A stretch of 22,294 nucleotides of DNA from the NCBI GenBank assembly GCA_018828825.1, contig JAHJUV010000001.1, positions 1-22,294 on the forward strand, written 5' to 3'. A program made the translations under genes and the position numbers. This stretch comes from Planctomycetota bacterium. Lineage in GTDB: Bacteria; Planctomycetota; Phycisphaerae; Sedimentisphaerales; UBA12454. The notes beneath the pieces are model-generated. The model did no database searches and was not told where the DNA came from. It saw only the letters and a program-made list of their open reading frames with translations. This document shows, piece after piece, positions 1-6,813 of this stretch (positions within the stretch are counted from its first letter, which is position 1; every line of letters begins with the position of its first letter).

Positions 1-284
1 AATTAATTTACAGCCGTGTTTTGTTGCAATGGCGGAAAGATTTTGTAATTTCGAGAATAGCTGCTTAGGGAAAATTTGTGTGACTTTTTCAACACCCCCG
101 CAGTCACATATTTTATTTCTATCCGCAATTAAAAACATCGTCTCGCATCAAATCGGTGCGGGGAACAATTCAAAGTCCCTTCTTTTCTTTCTTCTTTTTT
201 CTGATAATCGATAACTGTGTTTCTGTCTTCACCAAAATTCTACTCTTTTTCTTCCCAAACTCAACCGAATTATTTTATGGTTAG

Positions 285-306
285 CCCCGCCAATACCTTG
301 GCGGGG
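285..306. repeat. CCAATACATTGG-family palindrome, copy 1
   Basis: This is a near-perfect palindrome with arms CCCCGCCAA and TTGGCGGGG around a short centre. With its flanks (278-310) it matches 903-936 inside lipA at all but about two positions. Related copies with changed arms lie at 12567-12582 and 14485-14500, and a degenerate one near 7780-7800. The scatter of copies suggests a small mobile or amplified palindromic element of REP type. Confidence 0.75.
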
Positions 307-309
307 TTC

Positions 310-439
310 GTTATTGCTTTAAGCCAAAGCCCCTTAGGGGCAGAAAAAGTCAAACACTAAACCCGGTTGAAGCTTGCTTCAGAGAGGGTTTTGTTTGAAT
401 TTTTAAGGTGTTCGCAGAACACCGCCTTAAAGCAATAAC
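310..439. repeat. compound inverted-repeat segment
   Basis: A 14-base sequence at 310-323 (GTTATTGCTTTAAG) is repeated exactly as its reverse complement at 426-439. Between them are smaller hairpins: GCCCC-TTA-GGGGC near 329-341, GAAGC-TT-GCTTC near 370-381, and an imperfect TTAAGG...CCTTAA stem near 402-430. The overall shape, about 130 bases with terminal inverted repeats and no gene, resembles a MITE-like element, but no target duplication is obvious. Confidence 0.5.
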
Positions 440-517
440 ATCTCTGTGCGTTCTGTGTTCTCTGTGGCCAAAAAATTAGTATCTTCTGTGGCCAATTTTT
501 ATTAAAATCTTAAGAGA

Positions 518-1420
518 ATGAACCAAAACATTAAAAGACGATTGCCTGACTGGCTCAAACGCCCCTTACCGACCGGCGATAACTACAACAATACAAGCTC
601 AACCATCAGTCAGCTTGGCATTGAGACAATCTGCACCAACGCAAACTGCCCCAACAAAGGCGAGTGTTGGTCTCGCGGCACAGCTACCGTTCTTATCCTC
701 GGCAACATCTGCACCCGAAACTGCAAATTCTGCTCAGTTCCAAAAGGCTCGCCCGCCCCGCCCGACAAAACCGAACCGCAGCGGGTCGCCGAATTGGCAA
801 AGCAATTAAAAATTAAATATCTCGTCATCACTTCCGTCACAAGAGACGATTTGCCAGATGGCGGAGCATCGCATTTTAGAGACTGCATTAATACCGTTCG
901 CGTGGTTAGCCCCGCCAATACATTGGCGGGGTCCGTCAAATTTGAGATTCTTGTTCCCGACTTCAAAAACTGTCAAACAAAGGCTCTTGAGGTTTTTTCC
1001 GATGCCCTGCCGCCTGCCGCGGGGCAACCGGGTTGCAACGGGTTTGTCTTTGGTCATAATATCGAAACTGTGCCAAGGCTTTACAAAACCGTCAGAAGCG
1101 ACGCAGATTACCAGGCTTCTTTGAAACTTCTTGAAACAGCAAAAAAACTTTTGCCCCGCACAACGACCAAATCCTCAATTATGCTCGGCCTTGGAGAAAC
1201 AGATAACGAAATCGAACAGGTTTTAAAAGACCTGCGAAGTGTCGATTGCGACCGCGTGGCAATAGGCCAGTATTTAAAACCGTCAAAAACCTCTCTTGAT
1301 GTTGTCGAATACATTCGGCCGGAAAAATTCGATTATTGGGCGACACGGGCAAAGCATCTCGGCTTTAGCTGGGTTATGTCTTCGCCGTTTACGCGAAGCA
1401 GTTATTACGCCGAAACATAG
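518..1420 (+). CDS. lipA: lipoyl synthase LipA
   Basis: Radical-SAM enzyme that inserts two sulfur atoms into octanoyl groups on carrier proteins, making the lipoyl cofactor of 2-oxoacid dehydrogenases and the glycine cleavage system; cytoplasmic. The auxiliary cluster ligands are Cys39, Cys44 and Cys50 (CTNANCPNKGEC). The radical-SAM ligands are Cys65, Cys69 and Cys72 (CTRNCKFC). The C-terminal RSSY motif and the HNIETVPRLY segment are also present. At 300 residues the length is normal, but two segments look inserted compared with the family. One is about residues 129-140, encoded by a dispersed palindrome; the other is about 171-181, Pro/Gly-rich. Both keep the frame and all recognised motifs remain. 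AAGAGA before the ATG is a weak ribosome site. No lipB or lplA lies nearby. Confidence 0.95.
   Translation: MNQNIKRRLPDWLKRPLPTGDNYNNTSSTISQLGIETICTNANCPNKGECWSRGTATVLILGNICTRNCKFCSVPKGSPAPPDKTEPQRVAELAKQLKIKYLVITSVTRDDLPDGGASHFRDCINTVRVVSPANTLAGSVKFEILVPDFKNCQTKALEVFSDALPPAAGQPGCNGFVFGHNIETVPRLYKTVRSDADYQASLKLLETAKKLLPRTTTKSSIMLGLGETDNEIEQVLKDLRSVDCDRVAIGQYLKPSKTSLDVVEYIRPEKFDYWATRAKHLGFSWVMSSPFTRSSYYAET
903..936. repeat. CCAATACATTGG-family palindrome inside lipA
   Basis: The palindrome core is at 910-931. Bases 903-936 match the intergenic copy at 278-310 with about two differences. It is read in frame as roughly V-S-P-A-N-T-L-A-G-S, at a place where lipoyl synthases normally run straight from the helix into the strand that ends in the VPDF motif. 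This is an in-frame insertion of a dispersed palindromic element into an essential-type gene, comparable in style to Rickettsia palindromic elements. Confidence 0.7.
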
Positions 1421-1500
1421 GACAAAAACAGGACAAAAAAACCTCACATTTCCGTTTTACCTTTTACTTTTTCCTTTTTTTTTCTATAATACCGCCAAAA

Positions 1501-2124
1501 ATGAAAACCGGCAAAAATCATAATAATCATAAAGATAAAATAGACGAGCGCCAGCTCCTTCATCGTTATGTTGCCGGCGACAGGGACGCCTTTCATCAGA
1601 TTGTAACCCGATATAAAAACCCGCTTTACGCGTTTTTAAGGAGATTTCTCAACCAGACTCAGCTTGTCGAAGAAGCCTTCCAGGAAACTTTTCTCCAACT
1701 TTATAAGAGTCGAAAAACCTTCGAAAAAGATAGGCCTCTCCGCCCCTGGCTTTTCACAATAGCCGCAAATAAGGCCAGGGACGCCCTCAGAAGGCAGCAG
1801 AGGCACGATACCGTCTCGTTAGGCGCTATGGCCGAACCTGCAGAGCTTAACGTCGACGATGTTCTTAACTCCCTAAAGTCTTATGAAATAACGCCTTATG
1901 ACGAAGCGGAAAAGTCCGAACGGGCCGAAAAAGTCCGCAAAATTATCGAAAATATGCCCGCCAATCTCAAAGAAATCCTAATTTTGGCCTATTTTGAGCA
2001 ATTTTCTTACAAACAAATGGCTGATATGTTGAGTATACCTATAGGGACGGTGAAGAGCAGGCTCCATACAGCCATTGTTCACTTTACTAAAAAATGGAAA
2101 TCTATGACCGACGAGATTGTTTAA
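1501..2124 (+). CDS. ECF-type RNA polymerase sigma factor
   Basis: Extracytoplasmic-function sigma-70 factor of 207 residues. Region 2 lies at about 22-90: the DAFHQIVTRYKNPLYAFLRR stretch, then the EEAFQETFLQLY and RPWLFTIAANKARDALRR segments typical of core binding and -10 recognition. Region 4, at about 143-200, has the helix-turn-helix FSYKQMADMLSIPIGTVKSRLH. The stop codon overlaps the start of the next gene (TAATG), so the two are translationally coupled, as expected for a sigma factor and its anti-sigma partner. A TATAAT-like box lies about 15 bases before the ATG, but no clear Shine-Dalgarno site is seen. Target genes cannot be told from the window. Confidence 0.93.
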   Translation: MKTGKNHNNHKDKIDERQLLHRYVAGDRDAFHQIVTRYKNPLYAFLRRFLNQTQLVEEAFQETFLQLYKSRKTFEKDRPLRPWLFTIAANKARDALRRQQRHDTVSLGAMAEPAELNVDDVLNSLKSYEITPYDEAEKSERAEKVRKIIENMPANLKEILILAYFEQFSYKQMADMLSIPIGTVKSRLHTAIVHFTKKWKSMTDEIV

Positions 2125-3179
2125 TGGATAAACTTAACAAGGCCCAGCGAGACGTTCTACTCGATTATTACTTCGAGTGTGCAGACCAGCGGGAAAGCGA
2201 AATAGCCAAAGAGCTTCTTGAATCACATCAGGGCGCTGTCGAATTCTACAACAGGCTTAATCACTCGCTTTCTGCTCTTGAGCATCTTGACCACGAAGCC
2301 TGCGCGGTCTGTCCGGATCATCTTGTTGAAAAGACACTCGAAAAACTCTATTCTCACACCGCCCAAACCGCACCCGTCAATCAGCTCGAAAAACTCCTGC
2401 AGGCCGAAAGTGAAAAGCTTGTTACCAAACGGCCGAGCTTCTGGCGAAGCCTCGCCGAGGCCGCGGCAGTCGCCGCAGGCGTTATAATTCTCTCAAGTCT
2501 TTTCGTCCCTGTAACAAGACAAATGCGTGCAATGGCCTGGCAGAAAGCCTGTCAGGCAAATCTTTCCAAAATCGCTCAGGGCGTAACCAGATACGCCGGC
2601 GAAAACAGCAATTTCCTCCCTGCCGTCGCTACCAAGGCGGGAAATCCCTGGTGGAAGGTCGGCTCAACCCAACCCCAAAATCAGTCCAATACAAGACACG
2701 TCTGGCTCCTCGTTAAAAAGAATTACGTCGAACCGGAAGTCTTCGTATGCCCGGGCGGAACAAGAGAAAACCTGATGAAACTCAACCGGGCGCAAATCGC
2801 CAGCCTCTCCGATTTCCCTGACAGACGATATATCACTTACAGCTTTAAGCTTATCTGCGAACCGAACAAGGCGTTTTATCCTTCCAGCGCAACACCTTTA
2901 ATGTCGGACACTAACCCGATATTCGAAACCTGTCTCAAAAATCCCGGCTGCATTTCAAAAAGCGAATTCGACCCGATTACATTAAGTGAGAAATTATTGA
3001 AAATCAACAGCAGCAGCCATCGCGGCAAAGGCCAGAATGTTATGTTCAGCGATGGAACGGTAAAATTCACATCGCAAAGAGTCTTCGGCCAGGACGACAT
3101 CTTTACCGTTAAGGACCAGCAGGTCTATCGAGGCACTGAAATGCCAACCTGCGATAAAGATGTTTTTCTCGTACCGTAG
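2124..3179 (+). CDS. membrane anti-sigma-like protein with H-X9-DG domain
   Basis: I chose the ATG that overlaps the sigma factor stop (TAATG), giving 351 residues; an upstream start inside the sigma gene is possible but less likely. Residues 1-105 are acidic and helical (LLDYYFECADQ...), like cytoplasmic anti-sigma heads of planctomycetes. One membrane helix lies at about 110-128. The rest should be outside the cytoplasm. It begins with a pseudopilin-like CQANLSKIAQGVTRYAGE segment (Cys143) and ends with an H-x10-DG motif (SHRGKGQNVMFSDGTV), as in DUF1559/type II pseudopilin-like proteins that are abundant in Planctomycetota. The likely role is to hold the sigma factor until an envelope signal is sensed. 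The anti-sigma role is inferred from position and layout, not proven. Confidence 0.72.
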   Translation: MDKLNKAQRDVLLDYYFECADQRESEIAKELLESHQGAVEFYNRLNHSLSALEHLDHEACAVCPDHLVEKTLEKLYSHTAQTAPVNQLEKLLQAESEKLVTKRPSFWRSLAEAAAVAAGVIILSSLFVPVTRQMRAMAWQKACQANLSKIAQGVTRYAGENSNFLPAVATKAGNPWWKVGSTQPQNQSNTRHVWLLVKKNYVEPEVFVCPGGTRENLMKLNRAQIASLSDFPDRRYITYSFKLICEPNKAFYPSSATPLMSDTNPIFETCLKNPGCISKSEFDPITLSEKLLKINSSSHRGKGQNVMFSDGTVKFTSQRVFGQDDIFTVKDQQVYRGTEMPTCDKDVFLVP

Positions 3180-3201
3180 AAAAAGAACCGTGGACCCCGA
3201 G

Positions 3202-3234
3202 GCCGAAGCGTAGCGGAGATCCCGACGCATCGGG
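3202..3234. repeat. GGAGATCCCGA dispersed repeat, copy 1
   Basis: About 27 of 33 bases match 7661-7693, and most differences are C/T or A/G changes. The core contains a short hairpin, TCCCGA-CGCA-TCGGGA. It lies between the anti-sigma gene stop and its terminator. Confidence 0.6.
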
Positions 3235-3262
3235 AAATCGGGATATATTATTAACCTCTTTT

Positions 3263-3290
3263 AACCCCGCCCGAAAAGCGGGGTTTTTTA
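3263..3290 (+). terminator. rho-independent terminator of sigma operon
   Basis: A perfect 8-base stem, AACCCCGC and GCGGGGTT, with a 7-base loop is followed by a run of T. It lies 84 bases after the stop of the anti-sigma-like gene. Confidence 0.88.
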
Positions 3291-3440
3291 TTTTTCAGCC
3301 ACAAAGTCACCCACCTTCGCTTCCTCCTTCGTTAAGAACTACGGAGGACAAGAAAGCTACGGATGGGCAGGCGAAGACGCGAAGATTACAATATGCTTAT
3401 TTTTGAGTTCAAAATGCGGTTTTTTATAAGATAAAAGTGT
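3291..3440. other. gene-free spacer
   Basis: No gene is visible. The stretch has a simple-sequence style common in intergenic repeats (CCACAAAGTCACCC, GGCGAAGACGCGAAG) and contains partly complementary segments (CTTCCTCCTTCGTTAAG and ACTACGGAGGA). The motif ATGCGG followed by T-rich DNA at 3414 also occurs just upstream of the inverted promoter copy near 7580. Confidence 0.45.
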
Positions 3441-3448
3441 CATTTCTG

Positions 3449-3477
3449 TTGACTTTTTATTGGAAATATGGTATAAT
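3449..3477 (+). promoter_or_regulatory. sigma-70 promoter of AP2-HNH gene
   Basis: TTGACT (3449-3454), a 17-base spacer, then TATAAT (3472-3477). A closely similar promoter lies in inverted orientation at 7543-7571. Confidence 0.85.
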
Positions 3478-3484
3478 GTACATA

Positions 3485-3506
3485 AAATTAGATGAATATC
3501 TAATTT
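3485..3506. promoter_or_regulatory. operator-like perfect palindrome at transcription start
   Basis: AAATTAGAT-GAAT-ATCTAATTT is a perfect 9-base inverted repeat starting 8 bases after the -10 box, so it covers the expected start site. The position suits a repressor operator or a 5' hairpin in the mRNA. The inverted promoter copy carries the same dyad at 7513-7536, extended to 10 bases per arm. Confidence 0.6.
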
Positions 3507-3531
3507 GTATATGAAATGATTTAGAGGAAGA

Positions 3532-3596
3532 CCCCAGTAAAACTGGGGGTTAAATAATATAAACTACCCCGCCTCAAGCGGCGGGGGCTAAATAAA
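3532..3596. repeat. two tandem GC hairpins in 5' leader
   Basis: CCCCAG-TAAAA-CTGGGG (3532-3548) and CCCCGCC-TCAAGC-GGCGGGG (3567-3586) are each followed by a tail of the form GGGGG(T/C)TAAATAA. The same tail appears in reverse at 7584-7597 next to the inverted promoter copy. The hairpins lie between the promoter and the AP2-HNH start. Confidence 0.6.
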
Positions 3597-3609
3597 GGGA
3601 GAGAAAGAA

Positions 3610-4188
3610 ATGCAGAAATCGTATATATCATTTTATTATCCGGATTTTGTCGCCCCGATTCGCGTTGCGATTCTGCGACGATACAGGAAATGGAAATACG
3701 GGTATGAATTCCGCCTAATCGAATTGAGCCGGGGCCGATACGCGAAAGTGGACCCCGAAGACTTCGAAGCACTAAATCAATTCAAGTGGTATGCTTCCGG
3801 CACTAAAAATCTCTATGCGAGCCGACCGGCAAGAGGCGCATCGGGCAGGCGTACAACCATTGCGATGCATCGAGAGATTATGAAGCCTCCGACGGGTCTT
3901 TTTGTTGACCACAAAAACGGGGACAGCCTCGATAACCGCAAGGCCAACCTTCGACTGGCGACACCGGCGGAAAACAGCAGAAATAGAAAAAAACACTGCA
4001 AAAGCCGTTCAATATATAAGGGAGTAGCAAAAAACACTAAATGCAAGACATGGTTTGCCTCTATCGGCTATGAAAACAGGCAAATATATCTGGGCTCTTT
4101 TGCAAGTGAAGAAGAAGCCGCCAAGGCCTATGACAAGGCCGCGAAAAAATACTTCAAAGAATTCGCATCGCTGAATTTTGAAAATTAG
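3610..4188 (+). CDS. HNH endonuclease with AP2 DNA-binding domain
   Basis: This 192-residue protein joins an HNH nuclease to an AP2/ERF-type DNA-binding domain, the layout of many free-standing homing endonucleases. The HNH part spans about 85-126: His87, then the core VDHKNGDSLDNRKANLRLAT with Asp100-His101, Asn109 and Asn113. The AP2 part is at about 135-190 (YKGVAKNTKCKTWFASI, YLGSFASEEEAAKAYDKAA, LNF). Residues 1-60 are shared with a broken inverted copy at 6840-7065. GGGAG lies 8 bases before the ATG, and a consensus promoter with a palindrome stands upstream. It converges on the next gene with a 29-base gap. Such genes spread by cutting DNA; the target site is unknown. Confidence 0.9.
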   Translation: MQKSYISFYYPDFVAPIRVAILRRYRKWKYGYEFRLIELSRGRYAKVDPEDFEALNQFKWYASGTKNLYASRPARGASGRRTTIAMHREIMKPPTGLFVDHKNGDSLDNRKANLRLATPAENSRNRKKHCKSRSIYKGVAKNTKCKTWFASIGYENRQIYLGSFASEEEAAKAYDKAAKKYFKEFASLNFEN

Positions 4189-4217
4189 TATTTATTCTGG
4201 TCTGCTTTCAACTTTCC

Positions 4218-5681
4218 TTATTTCATAGGTACTTGACATGATGGAGTGACCATATTTTCCTGCTCAGAAGAATTTTGGTCTTGTGGCAATCCGACCGGTG
4301 TAATTTTCCTGATATTAATAAGAGCCTGCAAAAAATTACCTTTTTGCTCACGGTCTTCCCGTCGCCAGGCAAAAACATCTCCCTCCTTAACCGTATAATT
4401 ATGAGAATAAGAATTAAAATTTGACGGAAAGTCCATTTTTTTGAAGGATTCATCGGCAACAATAAGCATTAAATCACCGTTTGAACTCCTTATTGTGCAG
4501 GCATCTCCTGTCCAGCCGGTAAATGCAATTACAGGATAATGCACATCCGGCCATTCATCATCCGGCTGCCAGGATTCATCTGTTTTCATTGTTTTTCGAC
4601 CGCTCAACCAATTATACGGCCCATCAGTTCTGCGGAAACGCCAGTCAAACTCTATCATTCGGCGTCTGTAAGCCATTATCGTTACCTCGGATGTCTGCCC
4701 TGTAACAACCACCGCAGATTGATCCGGGCCTTCAAAAATATCATTTTTGGCCAATCCTACGCTGTATTTCCCCGGACCAATCGAGCTAAAGAGGCAGGAA
4801 CCTCCTTTTAGAGGCTGGGTTTTTCCTGAAACAAAGCCGGAAACTTTCAACTTCACCGCGGCACCTGCCAACTGTAATCCTTCTTCAGTTACAACATTTA
4901 CCTTTAGATTGCCGCAGTATTCTTTGGGAATAGTACGGACAAAAACCTCTCCATACGCAATTGCTTTTCCTCTTTTTACTTCTATTTTAAGTTTGGTCGG
5001 ATAATGATATATGCCTCCGATTATTACATCTCCGAAAGCTGAAATATTTTTTTTATTCGAATCGGATGTACGATAACGCCGGAATCCAGAGCCGACAAAT
5101 ACCTGTTCCCAGTTTTGATAATTCACGTTCGAATACCCACCGCCGGTTCCGTATATACTTATTTCATTATTCGAATTCCAGTCGGTCTTTGCCAAAGGAT
5201 GCTCAAGGCTTTCATCTTCAAAGATTACATGCAGTACCGAAATTCCTGTTCCACTTTTTTTGTTATAGTCTCGTGAGATAATGCTTTCTGCCGTTGACAT
5301 ATATTCTTTCCACTGTTTTGTTTCCAGCCGCGGAGGAATAAAAAGATATTCAATCTTGTCTTCAAATTTAATGTTTTTGGTGTTTTTCCTGATTGCCTTT
5401 GCAAGACTGTTAATTTTCTTTGAATATTTCTTATAAAAGTTTGTACCGGAATACTCACTTTTAAAGTCGTTTAAAACAAATTTGGCTCTTAGGTAATCTT
5501 CATTATCAACAGACGCCTGCATTTGCAGGAATTTTCTCTGCGCCATATATTCTTTTTCAGCCACAGATTCTTCGGCCCGGCAGAGACCGGAGAAAAACAT
5601 ACCTGTAATAAAAATCGCGACAAATAAAAATTTACTAGTGTTCTTCAAATTCCTCAAATTAGTAAAGCTGAATGAAACCAT
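4218..5681 (-). CDS. secreted protein of unknown function
   Basis: I do not recognise the full protein (487 residues). A hydrophobic segment at about 18-34 followed by CRAEE looks like a type I signal peptide cut after Ala, so it is probably exported. The residue before the cysteine is Leu, so a lipobox is unlikely. Residues 40-110 are charged and helical. A segment at about 255-340 (NLKVNVVTEEGLQLAGAAVKL ... GPGKYSVGL) resembles a carboxypeptidase-regulatory or SpaA-like beta-sandwich. The C-terminal third is rich in Trp and Asp. AAGGA lies before the ATG. It stands alone on the minus strand among mobile genes, so it may be accessory. Confidence 0.7.
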   Translation of the reverse strand: MVSFSFTNLRNLKNTSKFLFVAIFITGMFFSGLCRAEESVAEKEYMAQRKFLQMQASVDNEDYLRAKFVLNDFKSEYSGTNFYKKYSKKINSLAKAIRKNTKNIKFEDKIEYLFIPPRLETKQWKEYMSTAESIISRDYNKKSGTGISVLHVIFEDESLEHPLAKTDWNSNNEISIYGTGGGYSNVNYQNWEQVFVGSGFRRYRTSDSNKKNISAFGDVIIGGIYHYPTKLKIEVKRGKAIAYGEVFVRTIPKEYCGNLKVNVVTEEGLQLAGAAVKLKVSGFVSGKTQPLKGGSCLFSSIGPGKYSVGLAKNDIFEGPDQSAVVVTGQTSEVTIMAYRRRMIEFDWRFRRTDGPYNWLSGRKTMKTDESWQPDDEWPDVHYPVIAFTGWTGDACTIRSSNGDLMLIVADESFKKMDFPSNFNSYSHNYTVKEGDVFAWRREDREQKGNFLQALINIRKITPVGLPQDQNSSEQENMVTPSCQVPMK

Positions 5682-5863
5682 AATTTATATCCTTCAAAAC
5701 TTATAACTCTAATTTTACCTCTGCTGTTTCCAGATAAATTTACACCCAAAACAGCACTAAAATCAAGAACAAAAAACATTCGCTTAAACGAACCTTTTTT
5801 GTTAAAATCATTTCTTTAAATCTTTACAGCTAAATGGCATAAATACTTTGTTAGAGAATAGTT

Positions 5864-5908
5864 ATGACAGAAGAATTATCAAAAGTTTATGAGCCAAAAC
5901 GATTATGA
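5864..5908 (+). pseudogene. valS 5' end fragment, copy A (leader ORF of toxin)
   Basis: This 14-codon frame starts MTEELSKVYEP and stops with a TGA that overlaps the ATG of the kinase gene (ATGA). The first 11 codons match the start of the valS remnant at 6663 in amino acids and nearly in DNA. It now acts as a coupled leader reading into the kinase gene. Confidence 0.65.
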
Positions 5909-6492
5909 AGGATAATAAAGGAATATATATTATCGCAGGGCCTAATGGGGCAGGTAAAACTACCTTTGCGAGGGAATTCCTGCCTAACTACGCACACTGT
6001 CCAAATTTCATAAATTCAGACCTCATCGCACAGGGATTAGCGCCATTTTGGCCCGAAAAAGCAAATATAAAGGCTGGAAAATTAGTGCTCGAACAAATCC
6101 ACGAATACGCAAAGCAGCAGATTGATTTCGCTTTCGAAACAACACTGGCAGGCAAAACATATTTCAGGATGCTAAGAAAATTTAAAGAAAACGGCTATAA
6201 ACTACATTTGTTCTTTTTGTGGATACCCGATACAAAATTAGCCATCGCCCGAATAAACAGCAGAGTCGCCAAGGGTGGACACAATGTTCCAGTTCAAGAC
6301 GTCAAACGTCGTTTCAAAAGGTCCATATATAACCTGTTCAACCTGTACATGCCGATACTGGATTTTTGGATTCTCTTCAATAATACAAGTATTCAGCCGT
6401 TGCCGATTGCTAAGGGAATAAATCAGCAAGTTATCATCTTCAACCAGGTACTATTTGAAAAAATTAAACAATCTGCGGAAGGTAAATTATGA
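5905..6492 (+). CDS. zeta-toxin-like P-loop kinase (COG4185 type)
   Basis: A 195-residue P-loop protein with Walker A GPNGAGKT (12-19), followed by INSD(LI)A and FAFETTLAG segments. These are the pattern of the zeta-toxin/COG4185 group, in which related toxins phosphorylate UDP-linked sugars. The next gene overlaps its stop (ATGA) and encodes a small protein of the type usually found beside this family, so the pair is a probable toxin-antitoxin module. No antitoxin of epsilon type is seen. The start overlaps the stop of a short valS-derived leader, which implies translational coupling. Direct repeats of valS sequence flank the pair at 5864 and 6663. The activity has not been shown; the group also contains kinases that may not be toxic. 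Confidence 0.82.
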   Translation: MKDNKGIYIIAGPNGAGKTTFAREFLPNYAHCPNFINSDLIAQGLAPFWPEKANIKAGKLVLEQIHEYAKQQIDFAFETTLAGKTYFRMLRKFKENGYKLHLFFLWIPDTKLAIARINSRVAKGGHNVPVQDVKRRFKRSIYNLFNLYMPILDFWILFNNTSIQPLPIAKGINQQVIIFNQVLFEKIKQSAEGKL

Positions 6493-6644
6493 AAAAACGG
6501 TTAACTCTTCAGGATAAAGCGGTAATTGCTCTAAAAGAAGCTGTAAAGAAAGTTGTCAAACAGGCTAAAAAAGACAAGCAGCCATTGGCAGTGTGGAAAA
6601 ACGGCAAAGTCATTCAAATAAAGCCTTGGAAAAAAGGAAAATAA
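6489..6644 (+). CDS. small putative antitoxin partner of zeta-like kinase
   Basis: This 51-residue, lysine-rich protein starts MKKRLTLQDKAVIALKEA and ends with PLAVWKNGKVIQIKPWKK. The pattern of a helix followed by a short (A/S)VWRDGKVV strand is what I know from small proteins encoded directly after COG4185 kinases. Its ATG overlaps the kinase stop (ATGA), so the two are made together. The antitoxin role is inferred from this pairing. Confidence 0.75.
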   Translation: MKKRLTLQDKAVIALKEAVKKVVKQAKKDKQPLAVWKNGKVIQIKPWKKGK

Positions 6645-6662
6645 GCTACAATCGGATAAACT

Positions 6663-6761
6663 ATGACAGAAGAATTATCAAAGGTATATGAGCCGAGGCA
6701 GATAGAACGCCTTGCGGACGAAATTTGGCAAAAGGGCAATTATTTTCATACCGAGCCCCCC
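6663..6761 (+). pseudogene. valS: valyl-tRNA synthetase N-terminal remnant, copy B
   Basis: The first 33 codons read like the start of valyl-tRNA synthetase: MTEELSKVYEPRQIE, then the ADEIWQKGNYFHTEPP stretch, which in the full enzyme leads into the catalytic domain. Homology stops at a GC-rich palindrome (6755-6813) that abuts an inverted AP2-HNH remnant. About 95 percent of the gene is missing. As valS is essential, a whole copy should exist elsewhere. The first 33 bases match copy A at 5864 with about two or three changes. Confidence 0.72.
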
Positions 6762-6813
6762 CACCCCCTCTCTTGCTTCGCAAGAAGCAGAGGGGGAAAG
6801 CAAGAGCGGGGGC
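6755..6813. repeat. nested GC-rich palindrome
   Basis: The outer arms are GCCCCC (6755-6760) and GGGGGC (6808-6813). The inner arms are CCCCCTCT (6764-6771) and AGAGGGGG (6789-6796), and the tip is CTTGC-TTC-GCAAG (6772-6784). It sits exactly where valS homology and AP2-HNH homology both end, so it marks a rearrangement joint or is the inserted element itself. Confidence 0.7.

Larger units (their letters stand above)
1..517. other. gene-free region with palindromes
   Basis: I see no convincing gene here. One open frame at 29-214 lacks a ribosome binding site and resembles no family I know. The first 270 bases are AT-rich; GTGACT and AGTCAC near 90-115 could pair as a weak hairpin. From 278 the sequence becomes a chain of palindromes, listed separately. 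Just before lipA there is a near direct repeat of CTGTGGCCAA (about 460-497) in a run of the style CTGTGTTCTCTGTGG, a simple dispersed motif. No promoter for lipA was recognised. Confidence 0.6.

Noticed and set aside
29..214. Possible 61-residue gene at window start
   Set aside because: No ribosome site and an irregular residue mix; probably chance.
278..310. CCAATACATTGG palindrome as a terminator
   Set aside because: No T-run follows on either strand, and copies occur inside a gene and within an operon.
2094..2123. Earlier start for the anti-sigma-like protein
   Set aside because: It would overlap the sigma gene by 30 bases; the TAATG overlap start is the normal coupled layout.
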